Numbered from the stretch's first letter, positions 50,832 to 59,916 are shown. The stretch: 64,000 bases of DNA from Brevibacillus fulvus (GCF_016908525.1 NZ_JAFBEB010000001.1:2501-66500), one strand, 5' to 3'. A program made the numbers and translations. The notes: generated from the sequence alone by a model not told the origin.

Positions 50832-51725
50832 TTGAATACGACAAAAAGTCCGGTACCGCTGCTGCTTCCGATCATACTGGGGATCGTTGCAGTCTCGTTT
50901 TCTTCGATTTTTATCAAATGGTCAGAGGCGCCCGTTTCCGTCCAAGGAATGTATCGCATGTTTTTTACGGTACTCCTGATGTCACCATTGTTGTGGAAAT
51001 ATCGCCGCCAACTATCGGGCATTTCCAAGCGAAACTGGCTGCGCTTGAGTTTGTCCGGTCTTTTTTTAGCCACTCATTTTCTGTTCTGGATGAGTTCCCT
51101 GCGGTTGACGTCGGTGGCCAGTTCGACGATCATCATGGCCTTGGAACCGCTGTTTGTGATGGTCGGTGCCTTTTTTGTTTTTAAAGAGAAGGCGGGGACC
51201 CGAGCGTCGCTGAGCATGGCCATTGCCATTCTGGGCGCGGTGCTGATCGGTTGGGGTGACATCGGCTTGTCGGACAAGCAGTTGCTGGGCGATTTTCTTT
51301 CCCTGCTGGGAACCGTCGCCGTAGCGATCCATATGCTGCTAGGACAGGCTTTGTTGAAAGAGGTGCCATCCTCTCTGTACAGCCTGCTCGTCTTTTTGAT
51401 TGCCGGCTGCTCGTTTGCGCTATACAATGCATTGACGGGAACGGCGATGCTGGGGTATCCTGCTCGCGAATGGGGAATCTTTTTGTTATTGGCAATAGTG
51501 CCAACCGTTTTTGGTCATATGGTCTTTAATTGGCTGCTAAAATATGTAAAAGCAACCACAGTTTCCATGAGCGTCCTGGGGGAGCCGGTTGGCGCAACGA
51601 TTCTCGCTTATCTGCTGCTGGGGGAGATGATTTTTCCAATGCAAATCGTCGGCGGCCTGCTCACCATTGCAGGTTTACAGTATTTTTTGCGGATCAGTCA
51701 TCAGTCGCAGCCACAGACGGGCTGA
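50832..51725 (+). CDS. EamA-family (DMT) transporter
   Basis: 297 residues from a TTG; AAGGA lies 13 bases before it and no better in-frame start exists. Ten hydrophobic helices in two EamA repeats, the second recognisable as PTVFGHMVFNWLLKYVKATT and SVLGEPVGATILAYLLLGE. Such carriers export amino acids or metabolites; the substrate is unknown. A short ACGGG/CCCGT hairpin with a T run overlaps its end. Confidence 0.83.
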   Translation: MNTTKSPVPLLLPIILGIVAVSFSSIFIKWSEAPVSVQGMYRMFFTVLLMSPLLWKYRRQLSGISKRNWLRLSLSGLFLATHFLFWMSSLRLTSVASSTIIMALEPLFVMVGAFFVFKEKAGTRASLSMAIAILGAVLIGWGDIGLSDKQLLGDFLSLLGTVAVAIHMLLGQALLKEVPSSLYSLLVFLIAGCSFALYNALTGTAMLGYPAREWGIFLLLAIVPTVFGHMVFNWLLKYVKATTVSMSVLGEPVGATILAYLLLGEMIFPMQIVGGLLTIAGLQYFLRISHQSQPQTG

Positions 51726-51736
51726 TCCCGTTTTTT
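51717..51736 (+). terminator. Short terminator overlapping the DMT gene end
   Basis: ACGGG (51717-51721) pairs with CCCGT (51727-51731) and is followed by TTTTT. The stem is short but GC-rich. Confidence 0.5.
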
Positions 51737-51867
51737 CTGATTCTGACCTTTCTTTCGGATTTCGTGTATAATAAGGAAAGAGAATTTTTGTTCGAAACCA
51801 AAAAACAATCCGAATTCCATATCAGCTACCGGTTTGGCAAAAATGGAAAAGAAAGGGGAATGGGAGC

Positions 51868-52563
51868 GTGTCTAATCTTACAAAACAACTAGCTAGCAAT
51901 GTTTGGGCAATCATCATCTATGAACCGGCCTGGAAAAGTTTTATCAACAGCTACGTTATCGCCAAGAAAGATACGTTTGTGCTCATTGACTCCCATTTAC
52001 GGAAACATCGCCCCTACTTCCAACAGGCTCTGCAGCAAATTGGGGTGAAAGAGAACTCGGAAGTGACCGCCTTTTTCACACATCGCCATGCTGACCATAT
52101 TGGCAACGCTGAGTTGTTTTCTTCTCGCAATAACTGGATTCATCTCGATGATTACTATGAACTCGATGACTTTTCGCAAACGTTGTTTGGCCATACGTTC
52201 ATGGGCAACAGCGGCGATCTGCAAACATTGCAATTTAAGCAATTGCCGTTCCATACCGAAGGGTCGGTCGCTTTTTACGACAAAGAGAGCAAAATTTGCT
52301 TTATCGGCGATCATCTTTGTTTTTTCTCGGCACCGATCGGCAACGTTGTCGGGTTTGAAGCGGAGCATCGGCAATCGTATCTGGAATTTATCGGCCGCTG
52401 GAAAGAGCGGGAACCGGAGCGGATCGAAGCATTTGTGCAGGGGCTTCGCGCGGTGATGGAGTGGCCGATGGAAATGCTCGCTACCGGACACGGGCCGGTT
52501 TTGCAAGGGGAGATCAAGCCATTTTTACAATCCATTATCACAACATTGACAGCCGATGCTTGA
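51868..52563 (+). CDS. MBL-fold metallo-hydrolase
   Basis: 231 residues, GTG start after GGGGAATGGGAG. Metal motif THRHADHIGN (second HxH plus aspartate and histidine), IGDHLCF and the final histidine in ATGHGPV mark the beta-lactamase-fold hydrolases; the group includes glyoxalase II-like and lactonase enzymes. Substrate unknown. TATAAT at 51767-51772 is the probable -10. Ends at a terminator shared with the convergent TPR gene. Confidence 0.85.
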   Translation: MSNLTKQLASNVWAIIIYEPAWKSFINSYVIAKKDTFVLIDSHLRKHRPYFQQALQQIGVKENSEVTAFFTHRHADHIGNAELFSSRNNWIHLDDYYELDDFSQTLFGHTFMGNSGDLQTLQFKQLPFHTEGSVAFYDKESKICFIGDHLCFFSAPIGNVVGFEAEHRQSYLEFIGRWKEREPERIEAFVQGLRAVMEWPMEMLATGHGPVLQGEIKPFLQSIITTLTADA

Positions 52564-52568
52564 ACCAA

Positions 52569-52604
52569 ACAAAAAGCCTCACCCGACACGGGTAGAGGCT
52601 TTTG
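52569..52604. terminator. Bidirectional terminator
   Basis: AAAAGCCTC-ACCCG pairs with CGGGT-AGAGGCTTTT; T runs on both strands. The stop codon of the minus-strand TPR gene lies within it. Confidence 0.85.
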
Positions 52605-53268
52605 TCCATTCTTGCAGCCGTTTTTCTAGTTCGCTCATTGGTAAATGCATCGTAACAGAATAGTGCAGCGTCATCAATTTGCGCAGATGATTGACGGCGT
52701 GGTCAAAGTTTCCGCTGGCCGCTTCGATTTCGGCCATGCAAAAAAGCTGAAGTTCCATTCGCGCTTTTTTCTTGGGCAAATGATGATATGCTTCCAAAGC
52801 ATTGCCCAAATCTCCCATGCGGGCATGGGCACAAATGATCACGCCCAATGCGTTGGTAAACGAACGGTCCCGCTGGTAAACGCGAAAGGCCAGTTCAAGG
52901 GCATTATCGTATTTTCCTTGATAAAAATAGGCGATCGCCAAATTGTAAAACAAGTAATGGATCAGCGCACGATTGAACAACGACGGATGCTCTTTGCAGA
53001 CGGTCAACCCTTGAGCAACAAAATTTTCGGCCAACTCAAAATTGCCTGCCAAGATTTCGCCTGTCGATTTATCCAACATAGCGACGGAGCGACTCTTGTT
53101 TTTCCGGTAAGATGCATCGAGAATACGCATGACCCGTTCCGGGTTTCGTTTGAACAAAACCGATACATATTGATAACGGAATGGCCAATGCAAACGTATA
53201 AAAGCGACAATGGTAACGGCCGCTATGCCACATAAAGTGGAGAGCACATTGAGGTTTAGTAATTCCAT
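52579..53268 (-). CDS. Membrane-anchored TPR-like protein
   Basis: 229 residues. One N-terminal membrane helix (about 8-24) then helical repeats resembling TPRs: ALIHYLFYNLAIAYFYQGKY, DNALELAFRVYQRDRSFTNA, and a third around MGDLGNALEAYHHLPKKK. Probably a scaffold on the inner membrane face. No partner is evident from the neighbours, and no family name can be given. A start alternative was not needed because the ATG begins the membrane helix region. Confidence 0.7.
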   Translation of the reverse strand: MELLNLNVLSTLCGIAAVTIVAFIRLHWPFRYQYVSVLFKRNPERVMRILDASYRKNKSRSVAMLDKSTGEILAGNFELAENFVAQGLTVCKEHPSLFNRALIHYLFYNLAIAYFYQGKYDNALELAFRVYQRDRSFTNALGVIICAHARMGDLGNALEAYHHLPKKKARMELQLFCMAEIEAASGNFDHAVNHLRKLMTLHYSVTMHLPMSELEKRLQEWTKASTRVG

Positions 53269-53351
53269 AGCGGATTACACCCTTTCTAAAATAGGCGTAC
53301 TTTCATCTTAACACAGAAGAGACGAGTCGGGTAGAGGCGGGGACGGCCTGG

Positions 53352-55256
53352 TCACTGCAGCGGCTCCCAGGAAACGGACGCGAGCTGCTTCATATCGGAC
53401 AGGCGGTGAGCGGTGATCATGCTGTCGGAAACCGCGTAAAGCGCGTCGCCGATGTAAAGCAGCCGTTTGATTGCCCGCGAGTCTTCATACCGGTACGAAC
53501 TTGGTTTTGTCTTCTCTTCCTGCTGCAGATGTGTGATTTTCGCCTGCAGCTGGAAGCCATGCTGCAAATCCAGCCGGTAGACATAGGCTCCTTGAAAGGC
53601 AAACTGGCCGTATTGCCAGACAGGGCCTGCCGCTTCGCTTGAGGCGGTTTCCAGCTCCGTAACGGGAAAGGCCAGCAAATTTTTCTCCTTGGAAAACAGC
53701 AGTGCTTTATGGGTATTCAGCAAATCCGAATCTGTGCCGCGATCGCCGATCAATTGTTTGAATTGTTCAATCGGATGCGCCACATCGGAGACGTCAAACA
53801 AAGCAACCTTCATTCCTTGATAGTAGCTGACATTGTCCGCTGTTACCGTATCCTTGCCAAAGCCCAGCAAGTGGTTCTCGTCATACGGATGCAAATAGTT
53901 GCTGTACCCGGGGATCTTCAGGCTGCCGAGCACTTTTGGGGTGGCTGGCTGCTGCAGATCGATGACAAAGAGCGGGTCGACCTGTTCAAACGTAACCAGA
54001 TAAGCCCGGTCGCCGGTATAGCGTACCGAATAGATCGACTCGCCCACAGCGAGATGCTCCAGTTTGCCGACCATCCGCAGCTGTTGATCGAGAATATACA
54101 GATTGCTTTCCGTTGAATATTGTCCATCTTGAAACGTATCAGCGGTTGTGGCGATTCGCAGGAAGCCGTTGTGTTCGTCTAACGAAAACTGATTCAGCGT
54201 AACGCCGGGGACGCTGGCTTTTCTCTGATAGACGATCTGATCATCCGTCAGCGAAAATTGATAGATTACGGTTTGGCGCAACATCGGTTTGCGGACGGGA
54301 ACCCCCCGTCTCCATATACCGACCGGTTTGGCGACAGGTTCGAGCTGTGCCGTAACATACAAATGTCCAGCGGAGGCGTATACGGCTTCTCCCGCACCTA
54401 AATAGGCGTTGATCGCGGCTGGCTGCTCGGGTCTGGCCAGATCGACGGCGGCTGTAACCAAATAGCTCGGCTGGATGGCGTCGGGAAAATAGCGGATGGT
54501 TTGGTAGTCCAATCGCAACTGCCGCTCGCCTTGAGCTGTGTCGCGATAGGCGGGAAGCAGCGCCGCCGTTTGCGTGTTTTCAGCCGAGAGAAGACGCAGG
54601 TCAAGCCAGCGGTTGGTCAGAAAATAAAGTGTATTGCCGATTTTTCGTGACGACAAGTACATCCCCTCCACTTCCAACTCGCGAACCAGCCTGGGTGCGG
54701 TCGGCGTGCGTTTGTCATAGATCAGCACTCGCGTTGCGATCGGACTGAGCGGTGAGACTTTCGCATTCCGAGAAGTGCCAAGCACCACCAAATGTTGTTG
54801 GTCGACGAACAATTCGCGAAGTTCCAGTTCATCCCCAGGGATCGTGATCGTTTTGACCACTTTCAGATCGGTCGCCGGGATTGCCCGGGTTACGACCAAC
54901 TGCCGGCCGGCCGCCTGATATATATATTGGCCGTCGGTTTTGACCCGATCAGCTTCATCCACCCCCGCAACCTGCAGGTTGGTTCCGGCAAAGGCGGCGG
55001 ATTCTGTTTGTACAGAGGCAGCGGGCGCCATCACGGTCGCTCTGCTTTCCTTTGTCCAAATAGGGGGCGGATAAGCGAGAGCCGGGGTGCCAAGGTCGTT
55101 TTTCAATAATTCGCGCAGTTTTTCTGCCGAACCGAGGACAGGCAGCGGTTGATCGGCGGCATTTGCCGGAAGCGGCGAGACTGAAGTTACGGTGCAAATG
55201 AGCGAACATGCAAGCAAACAAACGCATATACGGAGCAGCAGATTGCGTTTTTGCAA
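53352..55256 (-). CDS. Secreted beta-propeller domain protein
   Basis: 634 residues. Two TTG codons follow AAGGAGG; the second, nine bases away, is preferred to the first at three bases, and the longer frame is unsupported. Signal peptide: LLLRICVCLLACSLICTVTS with cleavage near ANAAD. The remainder matches the secreted beta-propeller family (PF09826): NLQVAGVDEADRVKTDGQYI at the start of the propeller, then repeated blades such as YAVSDSMITAHRLSDMKQLA at the C-terminus. Function unknown; likely a surface or wall-associated binding protein. Its closest gene on the left is separated by a short gap. Confidence 0.85.
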   Translation of the reverse strand: MQKRNLLLRICVCLLACSLICTVTSVSPLPANAADQPLPVLGSAEKLRELLKNDLGTPALAYPPPIWTKESRATVMAPAASVQTESAAFAGTNLQVAGVDEADRVKTDGQYIYQAAGRQLVVTRAIPATDLKVVKTITIPGDELELRELFVDQQHLVVLGTSRNAKVSPLSPIATRVLIYDKRTPTAPRLVRELEVEGMYLSSRKIGNTLYFLTNRWLDLRLLSAENTQTAALLPAYRDTAQGERQLRLDYQTIRYFPDAIQPSYLVTAAVDLARPEQPAAINAYLGAGEAVYASAGHLYVTAQLEPVAKPVGIWRRGVPVRKPMLRQTVIYQFSLTDDQIVYQRKASVPGVTLNQFSLDEHNGFLRIATTADTFQDGQYSTESNLYILDQQLRMVGKLEHLAVGESIYSVRYTGDRAYLVTFEQVDPLFVIDLQQPATPKVLGSLKIPGYSNYLHPYDENHLLGFGKDTVTADNVSYYQGMKVALFDVSDVAHPIEQFKQLIGDRGTDSDLLNTHKALLFSKEKNLLAFPVTELETASSEAAGPVWQYGQFAFQGAYVYRLDLQHGFQLQAKITHLQQEEKTKPSSYRYEDSRAIKRLLYIGDALYAVSDSMITAHRLSDMKQLASVSWEPLQ

Positions 55257-55358
55257 ATTCAAACACCTCCTTGTTACAGGTTGGACGCAGCGCGGCCGCA
55301 GATGTTTCAGCTTTTCCTGCGACTGGCGGTCATTGTTGCGGACAGACAGATGCAAGTA

Positions 55359-55367
55359 TGTTATAAT
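55359..55367 (+). promoter_or_regulatory. Extended -10 promoter of the fumarase gene
   Basis: TGTTATAAT is a TGn-extended -10 with a perfect TATAAT (55362-55367); the -35 is weak (CGGACA at 17 bases). The leader is about 110 bases. Confidence 0.6.
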
Positions 55368-55484
55368 AATTCTCGCAAATTCCATTCGTTGGCTGTAAGC
55401 GTTTTAGAAGATTGCTTGCGCATCAAGAAGGCCTCTTCGCTAGCGGGGAGGGCCAAGTTCTTTATTCAAAAAGGAGCGACATAA

Positions 55485-57020
55485 ATGGAAAAGTTCAAAG
55501 AAAGCATGCTTCAGTTGATTACCGAAACCTCGACGTATTTGCCGCCTGACGTGCGGGTGGCGATCAATGCTGCGAAGTTGAAAGAGGATGCCGGAACGCG
55601 CTCTGCGCTTTCGCTCTCCACGATCGCTCGCAATATTCAAATGGCGGAAGAAAATGTCTCGCCGATCTGTCAAGATACGGGGATGCCTACTTTTGAAATC
55701 AAAACACCGGTCGGTGCCAACCAGATCGAGATGAAGAAAGCGATTCACGAAGCGATTGCCGAGGCGACCAAACAGGGGAAATTGCGCTCCAATTCCGTTG
55801 ATTCCTTGACCGGCGTCAATTCCGGCAATAACCTGGGACCAGGTACGCCTGTGATTCATTTTGAACAATGGGAAAAAGATGAAATTGAAGTAAAGCTGAT
55901 CCTGAAAGGGGGAGGCTGTGAAAATAAAAATATTCAGTATTCCCTGCCGACCGAGCTGGAGGGATTGGGCAAAGCAGGACGCGATCTCGATGGCGTGCGC
56001 AAATGTATCCTGCATGCCGTCTATCAAGCGCAGGGACAAGGATGCAGCGCCGGGTTCATCGGCGTTGGCATCGGCGGCGACCGCACTTCCGGCTATGCGC
56101 TGGCCAAACATCAGTTGTTCCGGCGTGTCGACGATGTGAATCCGATTCCGGAGCTGGCTCAACTGGAAGACTATATTATGGAAGCCGCCAACAAACTCGG
56201 TATCGGGACAATGGGCTTTGGCGGCAATACGACACTGCTCGGCTGCAAAATTGGTGTAGAAAACCGGCTGCCGGCCAGCTTCTTCGTTTCCGTCGCCTAC
56301 AACTGCTGGGCATTCCGTCGTCAAGGCGTGACGATCGATCCGGTCACAGGGGAGATTAAACAGTATCTCTACAAGGATCAGGAAGTGGCGATGGATCTGT
56401 CGACAGCTGCCGCTGCTGAAGAAAAGCAGGAAGCACGCAATGAGATCGTGCTGGAAGCGCCCATCACCGAAGAGCAGATACGCAGCCTGAAAGTGGGCGA
56501 CGTGGTCATCATCAACGGCTTGATGCATACCGGCCGCGATGCTTTGCATAAATACTTGATGGACAACGACTGTGTGACCGATTTGAACGGAGGAATTATT
56601 TATCACTGCGGACCGGTGATGTTGAAGGACGAAGCCGGCGAATGGCATGTGAAAGCGGCTGGACCGACGACCAGTATTCGGGAGGAGCCTTACCAAGGCG
56701 AGATTATGAAGAAATTTGGCATTCGCGTCGTCATCGGCAAAGGCGGCATGGGGCCAAAAACGCTGCAGGCGTTGAAGGAACACGGCGGTGTCTATCTGAA
56801 TGCAATCGGCGGTGCGGCACAATATTATGCGGATTGCATTGAAAAGGTGGAGGGCGTCGACTACATGGAATTCGGGATTCCGGAAGCGATGTGGCATCTG
56901 CGCGTCAAAGGGTTTGCGGCAATTGTCACGATGGATTCCCACGGCAACAGTTTGCATGCCGATGTATCCAAAAGTTCGCTGGAAAAATTGGCTCAGTTTG
57001 CCGAACCGGTTTTCAAATAA
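55485..57020 (+). CDS. fumA: Fumarate hydratase, class I (iron-sulfur type)
   Basis: 511 residues as one chain with alpha (1-about 280) and beta (about 325-511) parts. PICQDTGMPTFEIKTPVG and the cysteines in KGGGCENKN and LGCKIGV are those of the oxygen-sensitive [4Fe-4S] class, with VIGKGGMGPKTLQALKEHGG in the beta domain. It interconverts fumarate and malate. Most Bacillus rely on the unrelated class II enzyme; whether that is also present cannot be seen here. AAGGAGC precedes the ATG. Confidence 0.92.
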   Translation: MEKFKESMLQLITETSTYLPPDVRVAINAAKLKEDAGTRSALSLSTIARNIQMAEENVSPICQDTGMPTFEIKTPVGANQIEMKKAIHEAIAEATKQGKLRSNSVDSLTGVNSGNNLGPGTPVIHFEQWEKDEIEVKLILKGGGCENKNIQYSLPTELEGLGKAGRDLDGVRKCILHAVYQAQGQGCSAGFIGVGIGGDRTSGYALAKHQLFRRVDDVNPIPELAQLEDYIMEAANKLGIGTMGFGGNTTLLGCKIGVENRLPASFFVSVAYNCWAFRRQGVTIDPVTGEIKQYLYKDQEVAMDLSTAAAAEEKQEARNEIVLEAPITEEQIRSLKVGDVVIINGLMHTGRDALHKYLMDNDCVTDLNGGIIYHCGPVMLKDEAGEWHVKAAGPTTSIREEPYQGEIMKKFGIRVVIGKGGMGPKTLQALKEHGGVYLNAIGGAAQYYADCIEKVEGVDYMEFGIPEAMWHLRVKGFAAIVTMDSHGNSLHADVSKSSLEKLAQFAEPVFK

Positions 57021-57032
57021 TCGCTTCAAACA

Positions 57033-57072
57033 GAACCTTTGGCTGTTGGGAATGGCAGCCAAAGGTTTTTTT
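57033..57072 (+). terminator. Terminator of the fumarase gene
   Basis: AACCTTTGGCTG pairs with CAGCCAAAGGTT, followed by seven Ts. Confidence 0.9.
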
Positions 57073-57179
57073 ATGGGGGGATAACCAAAATGCGGCAAAT
57101 GTGTCTTTGCTCGATTACGCCAACATCTTGGTATGCATAGCTTAGTAGCGACTGACCACCAAAGGAGAGTGACACCCAG

Positions 57180-57494
57180 ATGAATTACGTGGTACAACCT
57201 GGCGACACGCTTAATCAGCTTGCTGCGCGTTTCGGCGTTTCTGTTCAGCAAATCATCAGAGCGAACAATTTGACTCCCCCCTATATTCTCTATATTGGGC
57301 AAACGCTGTTTATTCCGACGCAAGGCCAGCCGGGAATTCCTTCTCCGCAGCCGGAAACGGGTCTGTCGCGGCGCGTCACCAGCCTGGAGAATCGGGTCGA
57401 TCGGCTGGAAACGAGAATCGATCGGCTGGACCGGCAATTGACCAACCTTGACAACCGCCTCGACCGCTTGGAACGTCCCCGCCGGACTCCATAG
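57180..57494 (+). CDS. LysM protein with coiled-coil tail
   Basis: 104 residues. LysM domain at 1-47 (YVVQPGDTLNQLAARFGVSV, then YILYIGQTLFIP), a Pro-rich linker and a C-terminal coiled coil of near-perfect seven-residue steps (SLENRVDRLETRIDRLDRQL, then NLDNRLDRLE). There is no signal peptide, so it may act inside the mother cell, as spore-coat LysM proteins such as SafA and SpoVID do, or be a short surface protein exported otherwise. Own terminator downstream. Confidence 0.8.
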   Translation: MNYVVQPGDTLNQLAARFGVSVQQIIRANNLTPPYILYIGQTLFIPTQGQPGIPSPQPETGLSRRVTSLENRVDRLETRIDRLDRQLTNLDNRLDRLERPRRTP

Positions 57495-57504
57495 TTCGGC
57501 AACC

Positions 57505-57538
57505 GGGAGAGCAGCTCGCTCTCCTGTTATTTTTTTTG
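57505..57538 (+). terminator. Terminator of the LysM gene
   Basis: GGAGAGC (57506-57512) pairs with GCTCTCC (57518-57524), with a T run at 57531-57538. Confidence 0.8.
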
Positions 57539-57602
57539 CTTGAACTCAAACGGCGGGAAAGCTACGATAGCTGTATATACTTCGGAAGCAGGGGGAGTGG
57601 GG

Positions 57603-58406
57603 ATGTCGCAAAAATGGAATGCTGCCTTATTGCAATTTGATGTGTCATTTGGGAAGCCGGAAGAAAACAGGGAAAAAGTAAGAAAACTGGTGGAACGATT
57701 GGCGGAAAGCGAACAACAGCCCGATGTTGTTTTGTTGCCGGAACTGTGGGACACCGCCTACGATTTGCAACGCCTTGATGAAATCGCCGACGAAAACGGC
57801 GAACAGGCGAAAGCGTTGCTCAGTTGGGCGGCGCGCAAATTACATAGCTTTGTCGTGGGCGGATCGATTGCGGAACGCATCGGCGATCAGGTGTACAACA
57901 CGACCTATGTTTTCGATCGGGAAGGTCAGCAGGTTGGCCGATACTCCAAAATCCATCTGTTTCGCCTGATGGATGAGGAGAAATATTTAAGTGCCGGCGA
58001 GCAGCCCGGTATATACGAACTGGATGGGCATAAAGTCAGTTCCGTCATCTGTTACGATATCCGGTTCCCGGAATGGATCAGAACGTATTCGCTGCAGGGA
58101 GCCAACGTATTGTTTGTCTGTGCACAGTGGCCGCACCCGCGCCTGAATCATTGGCGCCAGTTGTTGATTGCCAGAGCGATCGAGAACCAGATGTTTGTCG
58201 TTGCCTGCAATCGTGTGGGGGAAGACGTAAACAATACGTTTTGCGGCCATTCGATGGTAATCAATCCTTGGGGGGAAGTCCTTGCAGAAGGATTGCAGCA
58301 GGAAGAGATCATCTTTGCTGAGCTTGACCTCTCGCTGGCGGAGGAAGTGCGCGGGAAAATCCCCGTATTCGCCGATCGCCGACCGACTCTCTACAAATTA
58401 CAGTAA
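57603..58406 (+). CDS. Carbon-nitrogen hydrolase (nitrilase superfamily, omega-amidase-like)
   Basis: 267 residues from the ATG after GGGGGAGTGGGG; an upstream in-frame ATG lacks a site. The catalytic triad is E47 (LLPELWD), K116 (YSKIHLF) and C150 (VICYDIRFPEW). Sequence resembles B. subtilis MtnU and NIT2 omega-amidases, which hydrolyse 2-oxoglutaramate or related amides; methionine-salvage genes are not adjacent, so the substrate is uncertain. Confidence 0.87.
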   Translation: MSQKWNAALLQFDVSFGKPEENREKVRKLVERLAESEQQPDVVLLPELWDTAYDLQRLDEIADENGEQAKALLSWAARKLHSFVVGGSIAERIGDQVYNTTYVFDREGQQVGRYSKIHLFRLMDEEKYLSAGEQPGIYELDGHKVSSVICYDIRFPEWIRTYSLQGANVLFVCAQWPHPRLNHWRQLLIARAIENQMFVVACNRVGEDVNNTFCGHSMVINPWGEVLAEGLQQEEIIFAELDLSLAEEVRGKIPVFADRRPTLYKLQ

Positions 58407-58485
58407 ATTGGGCGCGATGTTTTCTTCCCCACATCCGCACACGCCGCATAGGTTTATACAAGAGCGTGTGGAGGAGGTGAAAGCG

Positions 58486-58674
58486 ATGGTACGGCTAGAC
58501 AAGAATTCGATTCACCATCACTTTACCGGGATACGGGGAAAAGTGGGAGAAGTACGTGAGCTGGTGGATGTGTTGGATCAAATGTTTGATTCGTTTCATC
58601 GACTCAATCGAATCAGCCGATCGTTAGTCGGGCAGCCGAAAATCACCCGGAGCAAAATACAACGGCTCAGATAG
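58486..58674 (+). CDS. Small basic protein of unknown function
   Basis: 62 residues from the ATG six bases after GAGGAGGTG. Helical: HFTGIRGKVGEVRELVDVLD followed by a basic tail SRSLVGQPKITRSKIQRL. No family recognised. It follows the nitrilase gene by 79 bases and ends at a perfect hairpin terminator. The strong ribosome-binding site is the main support. Confidence 0.6.
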   Translation: MVRLDKNSIHHHFTGIRGKVGEVRELVDVLDQMFDSFHRLNRISRSLVGQPKITRSKIQRLR

Positions 58675-58676
58675 AA

Positions 58677-58713
58677 ACAGACCGCGGAGATTATCTTCCG
58701 CGGTCTGTCTGTC
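58677..58713. terminator. Bidirectional terminator
   Basis: ACAGACCGCGG (58677-58687) and CCGCGGTCTGT (58698-58708) form a perfect 11-pair stem. The SASP gene on the other strand stops inside it. Confidence 0.8.
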
Positions 58714-58960
58714 TCTGAAGCAGTTGTTGTTGCGCCGAGCGGATCATTTCTTTGACCATGCTGCCTCCCAGTCTGCCGCCGATGCGGCCGGCGTCCCGCG
58801 CGGCCAAATCGCCGTTATCCCCTTCTTTCAAGGGAATGTGCAACTGATCGGCAACCTGGAATTTCGCCTGTTCAGGCTCCAACACATTTTGCAAACGCGC
58901 TTTTAACAGATCGAGCCCATCTTGCGCATCTGCCACCAACGGTCGGCGTCTCCGGCCCAT
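58691..58960 (-). CDS. Alpha/beta-type small acid-soluble spore protein (divergent)
   Basis: 89 residues, ATG after GGAGGAGTACG. The C-terminal DNA-binding block (GDLAARDAGRIGGRLGGSMV then KEMIRSAQQQLL) is the alpha/beta SASP signature; the N-terminal block is RRRRPLVADAQDGLDLLKARL. Such proteins saturate forespore DNA and force UV damage into the spore photoproduct repaired by SplB. The usual GPR protease site (E-I/V-A-x-E-F/L) reads KFQVADQLHI, with both glutamates changed to glutamine, so degradation at germination may be slow or use another route. Confidence 0.85.
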   Translation of the reverse strand: MGRRRRPLVADAQDGLDLLKARLQNVLEPEQAKFQVADQLHIPLKEGDNGDLAARDAGRIGGRLGGSMVKEMIRSAQQQLLQRQTDRGR

Positions 58961-59200
58961 CGTACTCCTCCTTCAGGCGAATTGCCAGCGGGTTCTTCCA
59001 TCGGCAAAGCTGGATTGCCGAATAGGGAGCTTTTTTAGTATTTCCTGATTGCCCTGCCCTTTACCAGGCGATTGGTGGCAAGGTACAATAAAAAGAGCCG
59101 CGCTGCGGTTTGAAAAAATTGAAACAAACGCTGTGCTGATTCGTATATAGAGAAGGCTCTGATTATTTATCGGAAGAAGGGGAAGACGGGAGGCAGCTTT

Positions 59201-59866
59201 ATGATTATGGGGATCTCCTTTGGACGTGGCGTGTTTTTTCATAATCGGGAAATATTGGCTTGCGCGGAAATCAAGCGGGGAGTTATCCATGTCTGGGCGG
59301 AGAAAATGACCATCTGGACTTTATTGAAAATGTGGCACCGAATCCTGTTTGCCCATCCGTGGTATTATAATGTATTCCATTTGCTTTTGCTGCTGTATGT
59401 CAGCTATGCCGTTTGGCAAGGCCATGGACCGGTCGATCCGACATGGGTGCTCGTCTATATGGCCGGGTTCCATTTTGTCTTTCCCAAACGTTTAAAACGA
59501 TTTCACGGGGCGGAACATAAAGTGTTCAGTTATCCGGGAGAAAAGAAACTGGAAGCGCTGGCGGAAATCCAGCAGGCCAGTATCGTCAACGAAGGTTGTT
59601 CGACCAATATGGTAACCTGCTTTTTTCTTGCTTTTCTGCTGACGATCTGGTTTTTGCCGCTCGATTGGAGCATCGGAGCGGGTGCCGTGGCCATGCTGGC
59701 CTGGATCGCCGGCGACAAGTATCTTCGCCGCGCTTTGCCGTTTATTTTCCCGCTGTCGGCATTTTTGCAAAAGCATGTGACGACCAAAGAGCCGCAGCGT
59801 ATGCATTTGGAAACGGCGATTCGCTCTTACCAAATGTTTGTATCGAGTTGCCAACGTCTGGCCTAA
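59201..59866 (+). CDS. Short DUF1385 (YqhQ-like) membrane protein
   Basis: 221 residues. The family hallmark FHGAEHKVFSY (about 104-114) is followed by the cysteine motif VNEGCSTNMV. Three or four membrane helices surround it (FHLLLLLYVSYAVW, WVLVYMAGFHFVF, VTCFFLAFLLTIWFLPL, IGAGAVAMLAWIAG). YqhQ of B. subtilis is about 100 residues longer. Function unknown, possibly a membrane metal-dependent enzyme. GGGAGG is seven bases before the ATG. Confidence 0.75.
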   Translation: MIMGISFGRGVFFHNREILACAEIKRGVIHVWAEKMTIWTLLKMWHRILFAHPWYYNVFHLLLLLYVSYAVWQGHGPVDPTWVLVYMAGFHFVFPKRLKRFHGAEHKVFSYPGEKKLEALAEIQQASIVNEGCSTNMVTCFFLAFLLTIWFLPLDWSIGAGAVAMLAWIAGDKYLRRALPFIFPLSAFLQKHVTTKEPQRMHLETAIRSYQMFVSSCQRLA

Positions 59867-59879
59867 GCGTGAACAGGAT

Positions 59880-59916
59880 AAAACCGGTGAATTGCGGAAG
59901 CAGTCACCGGTTTTTC
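59880..59916. terminator. Bidirectional terminator
   Basis: AAAACCGGTGA (59880-59890) pairs with TCACCGGTTTT (59904-59914) with T and A flanks, between convergent genes. Confidence 0.85.

Noticed and set aside
55440-57437. 665-codon open frame on the minus strand
   Set aside because: It is antisense to the well-supported fumarase and LysM genes; the amino-acid make-up is that of a codon shadow and there is no ribosome-binding site.
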